Positions 35,266 to 45,085 of a stretch of DNA of 64,000 nucleotides are shown piece by piece. The notes under the pieces are model-generated. The model saw only the letters and a program-made list of their open reading frames with translations, did not search any database and was not told where the DNA came from. This stretch comes from Cohnella luojiensis (GTDB lineage Bacteria > Bacillota > Bacilli > Paenibacillales > Paenibacillaceae). The stretch spans positions 124,001 to 188,000 of the forward strand of contig NZ_SOMN01000005.1 in assembly GCF_004564235.1 (NCBI RefSeq), read 5' to 3'. Each line of letters starts with the position of its first letter. Within the stretch, counting starts at the first letter, position 1. The translations under genes and the position numbers were made by a program.

Positions 35266-35304
35266 GTAGGGACATCAATCAAGACTAAAGGAGCTCTCAT
35301 TCTA

Positions 35305-36546
35305 ATGGCGAAAAATAAAATCGTTCTAGCCTACTCCGGAGGCCTGGACACCTCGGTCATCCTGACATGGCTGAAGGAAACGTACGATGCCGAGATCATT
35401 ACCTTCACCGCCGATATCGGCCAGAAGGACGAATTGGACGGCTTGGAGGAAAAAGCGCTCAAAACCGGAGCATCCAAAGTATACATCGACGACCTCCGCG
35501 AGGAGTTCGCGAAGGACTTCATCTATCCAATGTTCCAAGCAGGCGCGCTGTACGAAGGCCAATACCTGCTCGGCACAAGCATCGCCCGTCCTCTCATCGC
35601 CAAGCGCATGGTGGAAATCGCCATTGCCGAAGGCGCGACGGCTATCGCGCACGGCGCGACGGGCAAAGGAAACGACCAGGTTCGCTTCGAACTGACGGCT
35701 GCGGCTTTAACTCCGAACATCGAAGTCATCGCTCCATGGCGCGACGAAGCGTTTCGCGAAGCTTTTCCGGGTCGCGCGGAGATGATCGCCTATGCCGAGA
35801 AGCATGGCATCCCGGTTCAAGCTTCGGCTTCCAAGCCGTACTCGACGGACCGCAACCTGCTGCATATCAGCTTTGAGAGCGGCATGCTGGAGGATCCATG
35901 GTTCGACTCCAGCGCGGCCGACGTGGAAGATATGTACGTACTAAGCGTCTCTCCGGAGAAAGCGCCGGATCAAGCCGAGTACATCGAGCTGGATTTCGAA
36001 GGCGGCAACTGCGTCGCGGTAAACGGAGAAAGCCTGAGTCCGCTAGCCGTCATGGAGAAATTGAATGAAATCGGCGGCAAACACGGCGTTGGCCGAGTCG
36101 ACATGGTGGAGAACCGTTTCGTCGGCATGAAGAGCCGCGGCGTGTACGAAACCCCGGGCGGCAGCATTCTTTTCACCGCTCACCGTAAGATCGAATCGTT
36201 GACCATGGACCGCGACGTTATGCATCTTCGCGACTCCTTGATCTCCAAATATAGCACTTTGGTATACAACGGCTTCTGGTTCGCTCCCGAGCGTATCGCT
36301 ATTCAAGCGCTCGTGAACGAAAGCCAGAAGAACGTGACGGGTACCGTCCGTCTGAAGCTGTACAAAGGCAACATCATGGCGGCGGGACTCAAGAGCCCCG
36401 TAAGCCTCTACAATCCGCACATCGCAACGATGGAAGCGGATCCTACGAAAGCGTACGATCAAGGCGACGCTACCGGCTTTATCCGCCTTAACGCGCTGCG
36501 TCTGAAGGTTTCTTCGGGCGTCAACGGCGCCTCCGGCATTAACTGA
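35305..36546 (+). CDS. argG: argininosuccinate synthase
   Basis: ATP-dependent ligation of citrulline and aspartate. The PP-loop [12 protein letters not shown] at residues 9-20, [20 protein letters not shown], and [10 protein letters not shown] are standard. 413 aa. AAAGGAGCTC precedes ATG 35305. Followed by a GC-rich structured spacer before argH. Confidence 0.97.
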   Translation: MAKNKIVLAYSGGLDTSVILTWLKETYDAEIITFTADIGQKDELDGLEEKALKTGASKVYIDDLREEFAKDFIYPMFQAGALYEGQYLLGTSIARPLIAKRMVEIAIAEGATAIAHGATGKGNDQVRFELTAAALTPNIEVIAPWRDEAFREAFPGRAEMIAYAEKHGIPVQASASKPYSTDRNLLHISFESGMLEDPWFDSSAADVEDMYVLSVSPEKAPDQAEYIELDFEGGNCVAVNGESLSPLAVMEKLNEIGGKHGVGRVDMVENRFVGMKSRGVYETPGGSILFTAHRKIESLTMDRDVMHLRDSLISKYSTLVYNGFWFAPERIAIQALVNESQKNVTGTVRLKLYKGNIMAAGLKSPVSLYNPHIATMEADPTKAYDQGDATGFIRLNALRLKVSSGVNGASGIN

Positions 36547-36551
36547 TAAAG

Positions 36552-36648
36552 ACAAAAGGGAGAACCGGGCGCGCAGCCTGCCGAACCATCCCCCGCTTGG
36601 CGGGGCAATGCGGGAGGCACTTTCGCTAGCCGGCGCTCCCCTTTTGCC
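36552..36648 (+). other. structured spacer between argG and argH
   Basis: AAAAGGGAG (about 36554) can pair with CTCCCCTTTT (36636-36645, one bulge), enclosing a GC-rich region with an inner CCCCG-CTTGG-CGGGG hairpin (36591-36605). The T tract is only four bases. It could be a weak terminator/attenuator or a processing site in the arg mRNA. It does not match a riboswitch I recognise. Confidence 0.5.
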
Positions 36649-36683
36649 GTTTAAGCGCGATACACGAGAGAGGGGTATACCGA

Positions 36684-38099
36684 ATGAGTAAGCTATGGGG
36701 CGGCCGTTTTACGAAAAAAACGGACCAGCTTGTGGAAGAATATACGGCTTCGATCACGTTCGACAAGGAGTTGGCGCAGGAGGACATCCAAGGCAGCTTG
36801 GCGCACGTGACGATGCTGGGCAAGTGCGGCATCCTTCCGGCCGAGGACGTCGAGAAGATCAAGGACGGTCTCTTGAAAGTACGCCAACGCATCGCGAGCG
36901 GGGAACAGCAATTCCTGATCGCGGACGAAGATATTCACATGAATATCGAGAAAGCTTTGATCGACGAAATCGGTCCGGTCGGCGGCAAGCTTCATACGGG
37001 ACGCAGCCGCAACGACCAAGTAGCGACGGACATGCATTTGTACTTGCGCAAACGCGTCGTCGAGTTCGTCGATCAGCTGCATAAGCTGCAGGCTGCCCTC
37101 ATCGGACAAGCTAAGCAGAACCTGGATACGATCGTGCCGGGTTATACTCACCTCCAGCGTGCTCAACCAATCTTGTTCGCTCATCACTTGATGGCTTACG
37201 TGTCCATGTTCGGTCGCGATATCGAGCGCCTTCAGGACAGCTACAAGCGTATCGACACGCTGCCTCTTGGAGCGGGCGCGCTTGCGGGCACGACCTTCGC
37301 GATCGATCGCCAATTCACGGCACAGCAATTGAACTTCGGCCGCGTCTACGAGAATAGCCTGGATGCCGTCAGCGACCGCGATTTCATCGTTGAATTCCTG
37401 AGCGGAGCTTCGCTGATCATGATGCACTTGTCTCGTCTTAGCGAGGAGCTCATCCTCTGGTCCAGCACCGAGTTCCAGTTCGTGGAGCTCGACGATGCGT
37501 TCTGCACGGGCTCCAGCATTATGCCGCAGAAGAAGAATCCGGACGTACCTGAACTCGTGCGAGGGAAGACCGGCCGCGTGTACGGCAACTTGGTTGGCCT
37601 TCTAACCGTGCTGAAGTCGCTGCCGCTGGCATACAACAAGGATATGCAGGAAGACAAGGAAGGCATGTTCGATACCGTTAAAACGTTGCAGGGAGCGCTC
37701 CAGCTATTCGCCTCGATGATCGAGACGATGAAGGTACGCAAGGAGAAGATGCGTCGCGCGGTTGATCAAGACTTCTCTAATGCGACGGACATCGCCGATT
37801 TCCTCGTAGGCAAAGGCCTGCCATTCCGTCAAGCTCATGAAGTTATCGGGAAAACGGTACTGTACTGCATCCAGCAGAACAAGTTCCTGCTCGACCTGAC
37901 CTTAGAAGAATTTAAGCAGTTCTCCGAGCTGTTCGACGACCGGATCTACGCGGTGCTCCAGCCGGAAGCGGTGGTAAACGCCCGCAACGTGTACGGCGGT
38001 ACGGCGACTCCCCAGGTGGAAGCCGCAATCTCTCGCGCTCAAATCGAGCTTTCCCGCACAGTGGAATGGATTTCGGAGTACGAGGCGAAGAGTCGGTAA
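36684..38099 (+). CDS. argH: argininosuccinate lyase
   Basis: Last arginine step: cleaves argininosuccinate to arginine and fumarate. The fumarase-superfamily loop [28 protein letters not shown] begins at residue 276. [20 protein letters not shown] and [19 protein letters not shown] are conserved N-terminal segments. 471 aa. GAGAGAGGGG precedes ATG 36684. A terminator follows. Confidence 0.97.
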   Translation: MSKLWGGRFTKKTDQLVEEYTASITFDKELAQEDIQGSLAHVTMLGKCGILPAEDVEKIKDGLLKVRQRIASGEQQFLIADEDIHMNIEKALIDEIGPVGGKLHTGRSRNDQVATDMHLYLRKRVVEFVDQLHKLQAALIGQAKQNLDTIVPGYTHLQRAQPILFAHHLMAYVSMFGRDIERLQDSYKRIDTLPLGAGALAGTTFAIDRQFTAQQLNFGRVYENSLDAVSDRDFIVEFLSGASLIMMHLSRLSEELILWSSTEFQFVELDDAFCTGSSIMPQKKNPDVPELVRGKTGRVYGNLVGLLTVLKSLPLAYNKDMQEDKEGMFDTVKTLQGALQLFASMIETMKVRKEKMRRAVDQDFSNATDIADFLVGKGLPFRQAHEVIGKTVLYCIQQNKFLLDLTLEEFKQFSELFDDRIYAVLQPEAVVNARNVYGGTATPQVEAAISRAQIELSRTVEWISEYEAKSR

Positions 38100-38119
38100 C
38101 TTATTATTGGATTCAAATA

Positions 38120-38153
38120 GGCGTGGCTATTGAGAGCTGCGTCTTTTTCTTTT
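38120..38153 (+). terminator. terminator of the arg cluster
   Basis: GGCGTGGCT and AGCTGCGTC form a 9-bp stem with three G-U pairs around ATTGAG, then TTTTTCTTTT. Confidence 0.75.
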
Positions 38154-38177
38154 AAGCAAAGCATTATTAAGTCCATT

Positions 38178-38224
38178 AATGTATATCATGAGTATATACA
38201 TTTTTGCGGGTGGTGAGATATAAT
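38178..38224 (+). promoter_or_regulatory. mazEF promoter and operator candidate
   Basis: AATGTATAT (38178-38186) and ATATACATT (38194-38202) form a perfect 9-bp inverted repeat with a 7-nt spacer. A perfect TATAAT lies at 38219-38224; the -35 is weak and falls in the dyad. Toxin-antitoxin complexes usually repress their own operon at such sites. Confidence 0.55.
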
Positions 38225-38256
38225 TGGGAAATAAGAAAGGGAAGGATGTGTTAGGT

Positions 38257-38526
38257 ATGGCGACTGTTACGTTAAGCAAGTGGGGAAACAGTAGCGCAAT
38301 TCGAATTCCGAACCAATTCCTGAAGAGGCTTAATTTGGAAGAGGGGGCAGAGCTGCAGATTATGATGACTACGGACAATGAAATCCTTATAAGGCCTTCG
38401 TCAAGACCTGAGGAGTCGAATGAAGACTTGCGTGCTCACCTGAAGACGCTTCTTGATCAGATAAAGCCAGAAACGAAGCGTCACGAAGAGGTCGATTATG
38501 GCGTTGAAGGAGACGAGTTGATTTGA
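38257..38526 (+). CDS. MazE-type antitoxin (AbrB/SpoVT fold)
   Basis: 89-aa antitoxin. The N-terminal swapped-hairpin DNA-binding domain is clear (MATVTLSKWGNSSAIRIPNQFLKRLNLEEGAELQIM). The C-terminal half is charged and probably disordered until it binds the toxin. ATG 38257 is preferred since an earlier GTG at 38224 coincides with the -10 element. Its stop overlaps the toxin start (TTGA), giving coupled translation. Confidence 0.87.
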   Translation: MATVTLSKWGNSSAIRIPNQFLKRLNLEEGAELQIMMTTDNEILIRPSSRPEESNEDLRAHLKTLLDQIKPETKRHEEVDYGVEGDELI

Positions 38527-38861
38527 GCGTCCCAGCTCGCGGAGATTTAGTTGTTATGGATTTTGATCCACAAGCAGGACATGAACAAGCGGGACGGCGT
38601 CCGGCAATCGTACTTTCGGAATTAGCATTTAACCAACTGACAGGCTTCGCGGTCATGTGTCCGATAACGAGTAATGCAAAAAATTACCCCTTTGAGGTAA
38701 CGGTCCCGGAAGGACTTCCTGTATCCGGTGTTGTGCTAACGGACCAATTAAAAAGCTTAGACTACATCAAACGCAGGGTCAGAATTATAGGCAGCGTTCA
38801 GCCGGAACACGAGTCGTTCCTTAAGGCGGTACTCCGTAACGCCCGTGCTATATTAGCATAA
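38523..38861 (+). CDS. MazF/PemK-type mRNA interferase toxin
   Basis: 112-aa endoribonuclease of the MazF/PemK fold. Opens PARGDLVVMDFDPQAGHEQAGRRPAIVLS, the family signature with the basic RRP substrate loop; MCPITSNAKNYPFEV and VVLTDQLKSLDY follow. Starts at TTG 38523. Cleavage sequence cannot be read from the protein. Stabilisation or stress role only by family. Terminates before an inverted repeat. Confidence 0.9.
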   Translation: MSVPARGDLVVMDFDPQAGHEQAGRRPAIVLSELAFNQLTGFAVMCPITSNAKNYPFEVTVPEGLPVSGVVLTDQLKSLDYIKRRVRIIGSVQPEHESFLKAVLRNARAILA

Positions 38862-38871
38862 TAAAGCTTTA

Positions 38872-38927
38872 TTATACAGGAACACAGGATACCCTTCCTC
38901 TAATTTGAGGCAAGGTATCCTGTATAA
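38872..38927. terminator. inverted repeat between convergent mazF and the lyase gene
   Basis: CAGGATACC (38885-38893) pairs with GGTATCCTG (38914-38922), with an inner CCTC/GAGG stem. TTATACAGG (38872-38880) can compete for the 3' arm. Position between converging genes suggests a shared terminator, although T-runs are poor. Confidence 0.6.
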
Positions 38928-38967
38928 AACTTGTGGCCTCTGAAAAAATGACGATCGTTTTGCCTTC

Positions 38968-41454
38968 TTACTTCTTCACCAATTCGAAATCATCGAATAC
39001 CGCCCAGTTATTCGCATTCGCGTCATTCCAGATGCCGATCTCGATTTGACCGGTAGTCACGTTGATGTTGTCGATCGTATATTTCGTATAAGTCGTGATT
39101 GGACCGGATCCCATAACGGCATCGAGCTCTGCAGCGCCGTAGTTTTTGGCGTATAGCTGCAGCACGTTCTGACCTCCGCCGGAGCGGACCCATACGCTGA
39201 CTGAATAGAGTCCGTTGGGCACTGTCTTCGCCTGACCCGTGAGCTGCTTGTAGCTGGTGGAAGCCCAATGGGTCAGCTTAAAACTTCCGCTTAATGGGCT
39301 ATCCGTGTCTACTTTTTGCGCCAGAGCGCCACTGTGCCATTCCGTCCATCCCGTCAAATCTCCGGTTTCAAACCCGGGATTCGTTAAGAGGTTTGTAGGA
39401 GGAGGCGGGGGTGGCGGAGTGCTTCCACCGAAATTGATCCAATTGAGGTTGAACCCCGATCCGCTTGCAAATACGCGTAAAGTGGTCTGTCCGGCGTTCA
39501 GGTTAACCGAAGAGGTCAACGTCTCCCAGCTCTGCCAGCCTCCCGTATTCGGTACGGCTGTCGTGTCCAAAACCGTATCTCCCGACTTCAATTGGATCTG
39601 GCCGGACGTTGACGGACTGGCAACACGGTATTGCACCGTATAGGTTCCGGCTGCCGGTACGTTGACATTATAGTCCATCCAGTCTTCTGCGTCGATCCAG
39701 CCTGCGTTGAGTCCTCCGCCCGTATCCGAAGTGGTTTCCAACTGGATGCCGTTCATGGCGCTGTAGTTTTCGGCTTCGATTTGGGCAGGGATTGTTGTGG
39801 AAGCATTCAGACGAGAATCTCTCTTCGCTTTTTGGTCCAGATACAAGGATTGCGGCGACAAATCTGCTCCCGTACCGATCCCCTCCACCAGGTCCTGAGG
39901 TGCGGAGCCGTCGGAGCCCGGCACCGTATACGTCACGCCATTTGCCGCTCCGCGGGTTCCGATCACATAGCCCTGACCGAATTGCTTCGATGTCACGATA
40001 GACGACTGACCGGGTGCATAGGCGATACCGTTCGTATTCCAGATGACCGATTGCGTTGTCGTCCACCCATGCTCTATCGTTCCATACGGTCTATATACGG
40101 CTTGGATAAAGTCTCCGTTCATCGTCATGTTATCGAATAAATTGGCCATGCTTAAGTGCATATGGAAATCCGAGGCGAGACGGGGAGTGTTCGATGTGCT
40201 GTTGTGGATGACGTTTCCGCTCGACCACATGTATTGGAAAGTGAAGTTATGTCTTCCGTTCGTGGCCGCAGCGTTTTGCACCAAATTATCCGAGCCCTGC
40301 GCCAAGTACATGTACCCGTTACCGCCTTCGCCTCGATACTGCGGTTTCTGAAAATGGGTATTCTGAACGGTAACCGTTCGGGATTGGTATACCGCTATAC
40401 CGTGGGATAGCAAATGATAATCCCCGCTGTTTGAGCCAGGCTTGTAGCTATTCACGTTATCTACCCAGCTGTTTCTGGCGTTTGAGATTAAAATCGCCTT
40501 GGAGGCGTGAACATCGTAAGCCCCTGTGCCAGGCGTGTTAAAGTCCAAATCTCCCCAGCCTGTTCCCGTATGCTGTCTCATGCCGATCGACAAAGCTTCG
40601 ATCCCTGCCTCTGAAATCGGTTCTCCTATTTTGTATACGCGCGCATTATCCCTTGTTTTCAAGTCGTAACGGATCGGAATGTCTATCGTCAGCGTGTTGG
40701 CGGTTGCATTAATCGCCGTAATTTTCCGATAGAACGTCGGTCCCTTCAGCGATGCATCCCATTTGCCGGTCATCCCGTGCTCCGCAATGAACTCAGCTGT
40801 GCAATCGGAGTGAACGATGATAAATTCGTTGACGTTATACCCAGTGACGCTGTTAACGGGGATGGTCATCGCAAGCGGCGGTACATCGCTTCGGATGGAG
40901 GTAGAGGTATTCGTTGGCGTAAACCAATCCGCAGATGAGATCGGAGCCATACGGATGACCGATTTCGTCCGCATGCTCGTTGAATCGTTGTAAATGAACG
41001 TCGATGTTTTTCCTGTGCCCCGAAGCACGACATTGTTTTGATTGATCCAAAGTGCACTGGTATTTGTTCCTTGAGGCTTCACGCGATACGTCCCCGCAGG
41101 CAAATACACAATGCCTCCGCCGGCTGCTCCGGCAGCATTGATGGCATTCTGAATGGCATTCGTGGAATCGGCGGCCCCGCTTGGATCCGCCCCATACTGG
41201 GTGACGACGTTATAGGTGGCGCCTGGCGGAGTGGCGGGGATGCTTTTCTCGCCTCTCCAATAGCCGGCATATGCAAAGTCCTGAAGAATCCGGCCTTGCG
41301 CATCTTTATACCCCGGAGTCCAATCGGATGGATATAAAGAACTTCTCCAAGGAGTGCCTGCGTTTGCCGATTCTGCAGGTATGACAATTGGCGCGATTAA
41401 AGCTAACATTCCAACGATTGCGGCCAACTTCCGAATCCATTTCTTAGTTATCAT
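38968..41454 (-). CDS. secreted right-handed beta-helix carbohydrate-active protein with two binding modules
   Basis: 828-aa extracellular protein. ATG 41454 has GGAGG 5 nt upstream. The signal peptide (about residues 1-32, WIRKLAAIVGMLALIAPIVIPAESANA) is clear. Residues about 75-520 form a pectate-lyase-3/GH28-like beta-helix (YGADPSGAADSTNAIQNAINAA, YLPAGTYRVKPQG, VVLRGTGKTSTFIY). A CBM6-like module follows (IPAQIEAENYSAM, DAEDWMDYNVNVPAAGTYTVQYRVA), then a proline spacer (STPPPPPPPTNL) and a C-terminal CBM4/9/16-like module (NPGFETGDLTGWTEWHSG). Substrate unknown; plant pectin-type or other polysaccharide is plausible. A cre-like site upstream suggests catabolite control. Confidence 0.85.
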   Translation of the reverse strand: MITKKWIRKLAAIVGMLALIAPIVIPAESANAGTPWRSSLYPSDWTPGYKDAQGRILQDFAYAGYWRGEKSIPATPPGATYNVVTQYGADPSGAADSTNAIQNAINAAGAAGGGIVYLPAGTYRVKPQGTNTSALWINQNNVVLRGTGKTSTFIYNDSTSMRTKSVIRMAPISSADWFTPTNTSTSIRSDVPPLAMTIPVNSVTGYNVNEFIIVHSDCTAEFIAEHGMTGKWDASLKGPTFYRKITAINATANTLTIDIPIRYDLKTRDNARVYKIGEPISEAGIEALSIGMRQHTGTGWGDLDFNTPGTGAYDVHASKAILISNARNSWVDNVNSYKPGSNSGDYHLLSHGIAVYQSRTVTVQNTHFQKPQYRGEGGNGYMYLAQGSDNLVQNAAATNGRHNFTFQYMWSSGNVIHNSTSNTPRLASDFHMHLSMANLFDNMTMNGDFIQAVYRPYGTIEHGWTTTQSVIWNTNGIAYAPGQSSIVTSKQFGQGYVIGTRGAANGVTYTVPGSDGSAPQDLVEGIGTGADLSPQSLYLDQKAKRDSRLNASTTIPAQIEAENYSAMNGIQLETTSDTGGGLNAGWIDAEDWMDYNVNVPAAGTYTVQYRVASPSTSGQIQLKSGDTVLDTTAVPNTGGWQSWETLTSSVNLNAGQTTLRVFASGSGFNLNWINFGGSTPPPPPPPTNLLTNPGFETGDLTGWTEWHSGALAQKVDTDSPLSGSFKLTHWASTSYKQLTGQAKTVPNGLYSVSVWVRSGGGQNVLQLYAKNYGAAELDAVMGSGPITTYTKYTIDNINVTTGQIEIGIWNDANANNWAVFDDFELVKK

Positions 41455-41540
41455 CGTAACCTCCATCATTTAAAATTTTTTAAGTACGATACCTTTTCTG
41501 GTTGTCCGACCGGACGCAATCCCCTCCTTTCTATAGACTA

Positions 41541-41554
41541 TGGCAGCGCTTTCG
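41541..41554 (-). promoter_or_regulatory. cre-like site upstream of the lyase gene
   Basis: On the minus strand CGAAAGCGCTGCCA compares with the cre consensus TGWAANCGNTNWCA with two mismatches. It is 87 nt upstream of the start. CcpA repression of carbohydrate genes through such sites is standard in Bacillales. Confidence 0.45.
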
Positions 41555-41605
41555 ATTTTTATGATAGCAACATAACATTTTCATGACACGCGGCCATGCA
41601 ATCGG

Positions 41606-41637
41606 AAAAAGGCTATCGAGATATGATCTCGATAGCC
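41606..41637 (-). terminator. terminator of vanW-like gene
   Basis: GGCTATCGAGA and TCTCGATAGCC form a perfect 11-bp stem around 5 nt, followed on the minus strand by TTTTT. A second smaller hairpin (GTCGAGA/TCTCGAC, 41644-41661) lies just upstream on the transcript. Confidence 0.88.
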
Positions 41638-41725
41638 TCAGACTGTCGAGAAAGTCTCGACGGTCAACTAAACACCCGGCCATGAAAAATTTTCTTCACA
41701 GGAGGGCTTTTGCATTGCGATTGTA

Positions 41726-43192
41726 TCAAACCGGCTCGACAGGCCCTTCATCCTCGTCGGGATCGGGAGTTTCGCTCGGCGTAGGCGTAGGCGTCGCGCC
41801 TTCCGGGTGCAGCCTCGGATCGCTCGGATTGACCGCGATCAGCGTGTCCTGCGAGCGGTAAGTATCCTTGGACAGCTTCTTACGCTCGACGAACTCCCCG
41901 TCTACCAATTTCACCAGATACGATTCAACCACATAACCAGCTTCGCCCTTCTGCATGGTGTCCTGCTTACCTGGCGCAATTATGGCGTTGGCGACGTAAA
42001 CGGTTTTCGGAGGATTAACCTTCACTTCCTCCGTTTCCGTGCGATAGGACACATTGTCCGGCATAGTGCCGAAAAATTTAACGGTGAGCGTCTTATCCTT
42101 CACTACAGTACGAATTAATAATTGCTTTCCTGTCGAATTTCGAAACTTGAAGTTGACGTAGCCGTCTGCGAACGTCGCGTCGAGCCCTTTAGGCAAATAG
42201 TGCACGACGAGCGAGTGATTGCGGCGTTCGACGATATCAAGGCCGGTCAATAACGCGGCATTATACAGCGTACTGGATACTTGGCAGATTCCCCCGCCGA
42301 TACCGGGTGTCAGCTTCCCCTTAAGAATAACCGGAGCTTCTTTGTAGCCGAATTCTTTCTCCGCTTTGGCGACGATCTTCCCGTATTCGAATACTTCGTC
42401 CGGCATGAGCAACGTTTCGTTTAACGCTTTGGCGGCTACCGTCACGTTGTGCGTGCGTCCTTCGCCGCTTGTCGCGAAGGAGGTCGTGAATTCGACGATC
42501 TTGCGCTCTATGCCTTCTTCTTTTAGCTTAGCTACCGTTATTTCGGGTGGAGTCTCTATTACTTCGGTTTCCAACAACAGTGTCTCTTTCGGTACTGCAG
42601 TCAAGTTAGCCGGCTCGTGCTTCTTCAATTGCTCGAATAAAGCAGGTAAATCAAGCTGGCGCCCTAGCTTTTCTTCGGTATATACGACGATGTCCTGATC
42701 GTTAATCGTCCGTGCAGCATTCTCAGAACGACCCGTCACGAGAGAGCCCCAAGCCTCGCCAGCTGCCTTATCGAACACTCCATCATCCCAAGACACCTTC
42801 ATTCCATAGGTCGATTCGATATCCCCTCGGTAACGAAGTTTAGCTCTTTCCCACCAGGAATAATCCCGGAAGCGCTCGATTGAGTTCATGGCTTCCGCTG
42901 CGTCTACTTTAAGCCCAAGCTGCTTAAGAGTCAGAGAGGGTATGGCAGACTCGACCGCACCATCATCGCCAAGCTCCTTCGGATCCACGCTCACGGAAGT
43001 CGATTCCATCTTCGCAACCTGTTCCCGTACTTCTTTCAGAGCTTCCTCGGCCGACTGCCCCCCGACATTCAAACCGCCAACGATAAAGTTATCCGGCAGC
43101 GTATCGACGCTGCCGTAACTGATCGCTCCGCCAACCCCTGCGCCAATGAGGACGAGTGTCAGCAAGCCTGCGATGAACCAACCTTTTTTCAT
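41726..43192 (-). CDS. VanW-family wall-associated protein with G5 domain
   Basis: 488-aa protein with an N-terminal membrane anchor (MKKGWFIAGLLTLVLIGAGVGGAISYG). A peptidoglycan-binding-4-like region covers about residues 40-240. The VanW domain is marked by KGKLTPGIGGGICQVSSTLYNAALLTGLDIVERRNHS near 290-330. A C-terminal G5 domain (YRTETEEVKVNPPKTVYV, KQDTMQKGEAGYVVESYLVK) and a Pro/Thr/Glu-rich tail end the chain. ATG 43192 after AGAGGGG. VanW itself has no known catalytic role; a wall-binding function is inferred. Despite the name it is not evidence of vancomycin resistance. Confidence 0.87.
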   Translation of the reverse strand: MKKGWFIAGLLTLVLIGAGVGGAISYGSVDTLPDNFIVGGLNVGGQSAEEALKEVREQVAKMESTSVSVDPKELGDDGAVESAIPSLTLKQLGLKVDAAEAMNSIERFRDYSWWERAKLRYRGDIESTYGMKVSWDDGVFDKAAGEAWGSLVTGRSENAARTINDQDIVVYTEEKLGRQLDLPALFEQLKKHEPANLTAVPKETLLLETEVIETPPEITVAKLKEEGIERKIVEFTTSFATSGEGRTHNVTVAAKALNETLLMPDEVFEYGKIVAKAEKEFGYKEAPVILKGKLTPGIGGGICQVSSTLYNAALLTGLDIVERRNHSLVVHYLPKGLDATFADGYVNFKFRNSTGKQLLIRTVVKDKTLTVKFFGTMPDNVSYRTETEEVKVNPPKTVYVANAIIAPGKQDTMQKGEAGYVVESYLVKLVDGEFVERKKLSKDTYRSQDTLIAVNPSDPRLHPEGATPTPTPSETPDPDEDEGPVEPV

Positions 43193-43437
43193 GCGGGAAC
43201 CCCTCTTTCTACACTCCATCTATCTTACAAATCTTTCTAATTATATATACAACGAATCTCGCGAATCGTTTTCACCAAATATTAAAAAATTCTTAAAATT
43301 CAACTAAAGCCCAAGCCCGCCATAGGTTCGCCGCCCACGACTCGACATAATTCTCCAGTTTAAAGATCGACAAAGAGAGGATTATCAGGCATGATGTCGA
43401 AGTAACTAAGGTCTGAATCTTAACAGGAAGTGATACC
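43193..43437. other. divergent intergenic region vanW-like / ftsE
   Basis: 245 nt between divergent starts. AT-rich near the vanW side, where minus-strand TATAAT (about 43242-43247) may serve as a -10. An imperfect dyad around 43251-43270 (AACGA...TCGTT) is visible. No gene, RNA or repeat recognised; the ftsE promoter could not be placed with confidence. Confidence 0.5.
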
Positions 43438-44124
43438 GTGATTGAAATGCAGGACATTTGGAAGACCTATGCCGACGGTACGACCGCGCTTCAAGGCGTT
43501 AACGTCGTCATTGACCGTAACGAGTTCGTGTACATAGTGGGTCCTTCCGGTGCTGGGAAGTCCACGTTCATGAAGCTGATTTACAGGGAAGAAGTGCCGA
43601 CCAAAGGGCAAATTTCCGTCAACGGATTCAATATAGGCAAGCTGAAGCATCGTAAGATTCCTTACGTTCGTCGCAATATCGGAGTTATTTTTCAAGATTA
43701 CAAGCTGTTGCCGAAGCTTTCCGCATTCGAAAACGTGGCATTCGCCATGGAGGTTATCGAGACGCCTCGCCGTTTGATTCGCAGGCGCACGATGGAAGTG
43801 TTGGAGCTCGTAGGACTCAAGCATAAGGCAAGCAGCCTGCCTGCCCAACTCTCGGGGGGAGAACAGCAACGCGTGGCGATTGCCCGCGCTATCGTCAACA
43901 GTCCCGCGGTTATCGTCGCCGATGAACCGACGGGGAATTTGGACCCTGAAACCTCATGGGGCATCATGAATCTGCTGGAAGAGATTAATTTCCGCGGTAC
44001 GACGATCGTCATGGCCACCCACAACAAAGAGATCGTGAACACGCTGCGCAAACGCGTCATTGCCATTGAACGGGGCAGCATCGTTCGCGATCAACAGAGA
44101 GGGGAATACGGCTATGAAATTTAG
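43438..44124 (+). CDS. ftsE: cell-division ABC ATPase FtsE
   Basis: ATP-binding half of FtsEX, which signals to peptidoglycan hydrolases during division or elongation. Starts at GTG 43438. Walker [10 protein letters not shown] at about residues 36-44, signature [15 protein letters not shown], Walker [14 protein letters not shown], and ATHNKEIV switch His. 228 aa. Overlaps ftsX by 11 nt. Confidence 0.95.
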   Translation: MIEMQDIWKTYADGTTALQGVNVVIDRNEFVYIVGPSGAGKSTFMKLIYREEVPTKGQISVNGFNIGKLKHRKIPYVRRNIGVIFQDYKLLPKLSAFENVAFAMEVIETPRRLIRRRTMEVLELVGLKHKASSLPAQLSGGEQQRVAIARAIVNSPAVIVADEPTGNLDPETSWGIMNLLEEINFRGTTIVMATHNKEIVNTLRKRVIAIERGSIVRDQQRGEYGYEI

Positions 44125-45031
44125 TACCGTAACCCGCCATATTCGCGAAGGCGTTAAGAATGTCGGCCGTAACGGCTGGATGACATTCGCCTCAATGAGC
44201 TCCATCGCGGTATCGTTGTTTATTCTCGGGATTTTCATGTTGCTCGCGCTTAACGTGAACAAGCTAGCCGATCAATTGGACAACCAGGTTCAGATCAACG
44301 TCTATCTCCAGGTCGATACGGCGAAACAAAAGGCGGAAGAAATCGAACGCACGATCAAGAGAATACCCGAGGTCAAGTCGGTCACTTACGTCCCTAAGGA
44401 AGAAGGCTTGAAGCGATTCCGCGAAAGCATGGGCGAAGAGGGCAAGGAAGCATTGGAAGGCTACGAGAAGGAAAATAATCCATTGCCCGATGCCTTCGAG
44501 GTTGAAGCCTTCGATCCTCAGAAGGTAGCATACGTAGCCAAACAGATCGAAGCCATTAATTTAACCGATCCATCTAAATCCATATCCAAGGTAAAATACG
44601 GCAAAGAAACGATCGAGAAGCTGTTCAGCATAACGAACGCCGTGCGCAATATCGGAATTTTCATCGTGTTGGGCCTTGCCGTTATGGCCATGTTCCTGAT
44701 TTCGACCACGATCAAGATGACCATCATCGCCCGTCGCCGCGAGATCTCGATTATGAAGCTGGTAGGCGCAACGAATAGCTTCATTAGATGGCCGTTCTTC
44801 ATTGAAGGCGCGATTATCGGGTTCGGCGGATCTTTCATCAGTACCGCGGTCCTACTGTATGGATATTCCCAGCTGGTGCAATCGACTAGCGCGGCCGTTG
44901 GTTTATATATGATCGAATTTTCGTCCTTAGACGAGATCAGAGTACTGGTTGGCGGAACGATTATTGCCTTGGGAACGCTGCTCGGAGTATGGGGCAGCAC
45001 GATCTCGGTTCGCAGATATTTGAAAGTCTAA
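44114..45031 (+). CDS. ftsX: cell-division permease FtsX
   Basis: 305-aa permease: N-terminal helix near residues 22-44 (WMTFASMSSIAVSLFILGIFMLLALNV), a large extracytoplasmic loop, then three C-terminal helices (FIVLGLAVMAMFLISTTIKMTIIARRREISIMKLVGATNSFIRWPFFIEGAIIGF). The REISIMKLVGATN cytoplasmic motif is typical. ATG 44114 inside the end of ftsE. The murein hydrolase 54 nt downstream is its likely partner. Confidence 0.95.
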   Translation: MKFSTVTRHIREGVKNVGRNGWMTFASMSSIAVSLFILGIFMLLALNVNKLADQLDNQVQINVYLQVDTAKQKAEEIERTIKRIPEVKSVTYVPKEEGLKRFRESMGEEGKEALEGYEKENNPLPDAFEVEAFDPQKVAYVAKQIEAINLTDPSKSISKVKYGKETIEKLFSITNAVRNIGIFIVLGLAVMAMFLISTTIKMTIIARRREISIMKLVGATNSFIRWPFFIEGAIIGFGGSFISTAVLLYGYSQLVQSTSAAVGLYMIEFSSLDEIRVLVGGTIIALGTLLGVWGSTISVRRYLKV

Positions 45032-45085
45032 TGGTTATTAACCGGTATTTGGAAGCGATAAACCCGTTTTCGAAGGAGGACTCCC

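Noticed and set aside
36552-36648. T-box or known riboswitch between argG and argH
   Set aside because: No T-box UGG bulge sequence, specifier loop or other recognised aptamer consensus; only stems are seen.
41466-41519. 17-codon leader peptide before the lyase gene (minus strand, TTG start)
   Set aside because: GAAAGGAGGGG is only 3 nt from the TTG and the peptide has no recognisable composition; could be chance, so not annotated.
41726-43192. Vancomycin resistance determinant
   Set aside because: VanW domain occurs in many wall proteins; no vanHAX ligase or regulator genes are nearby.
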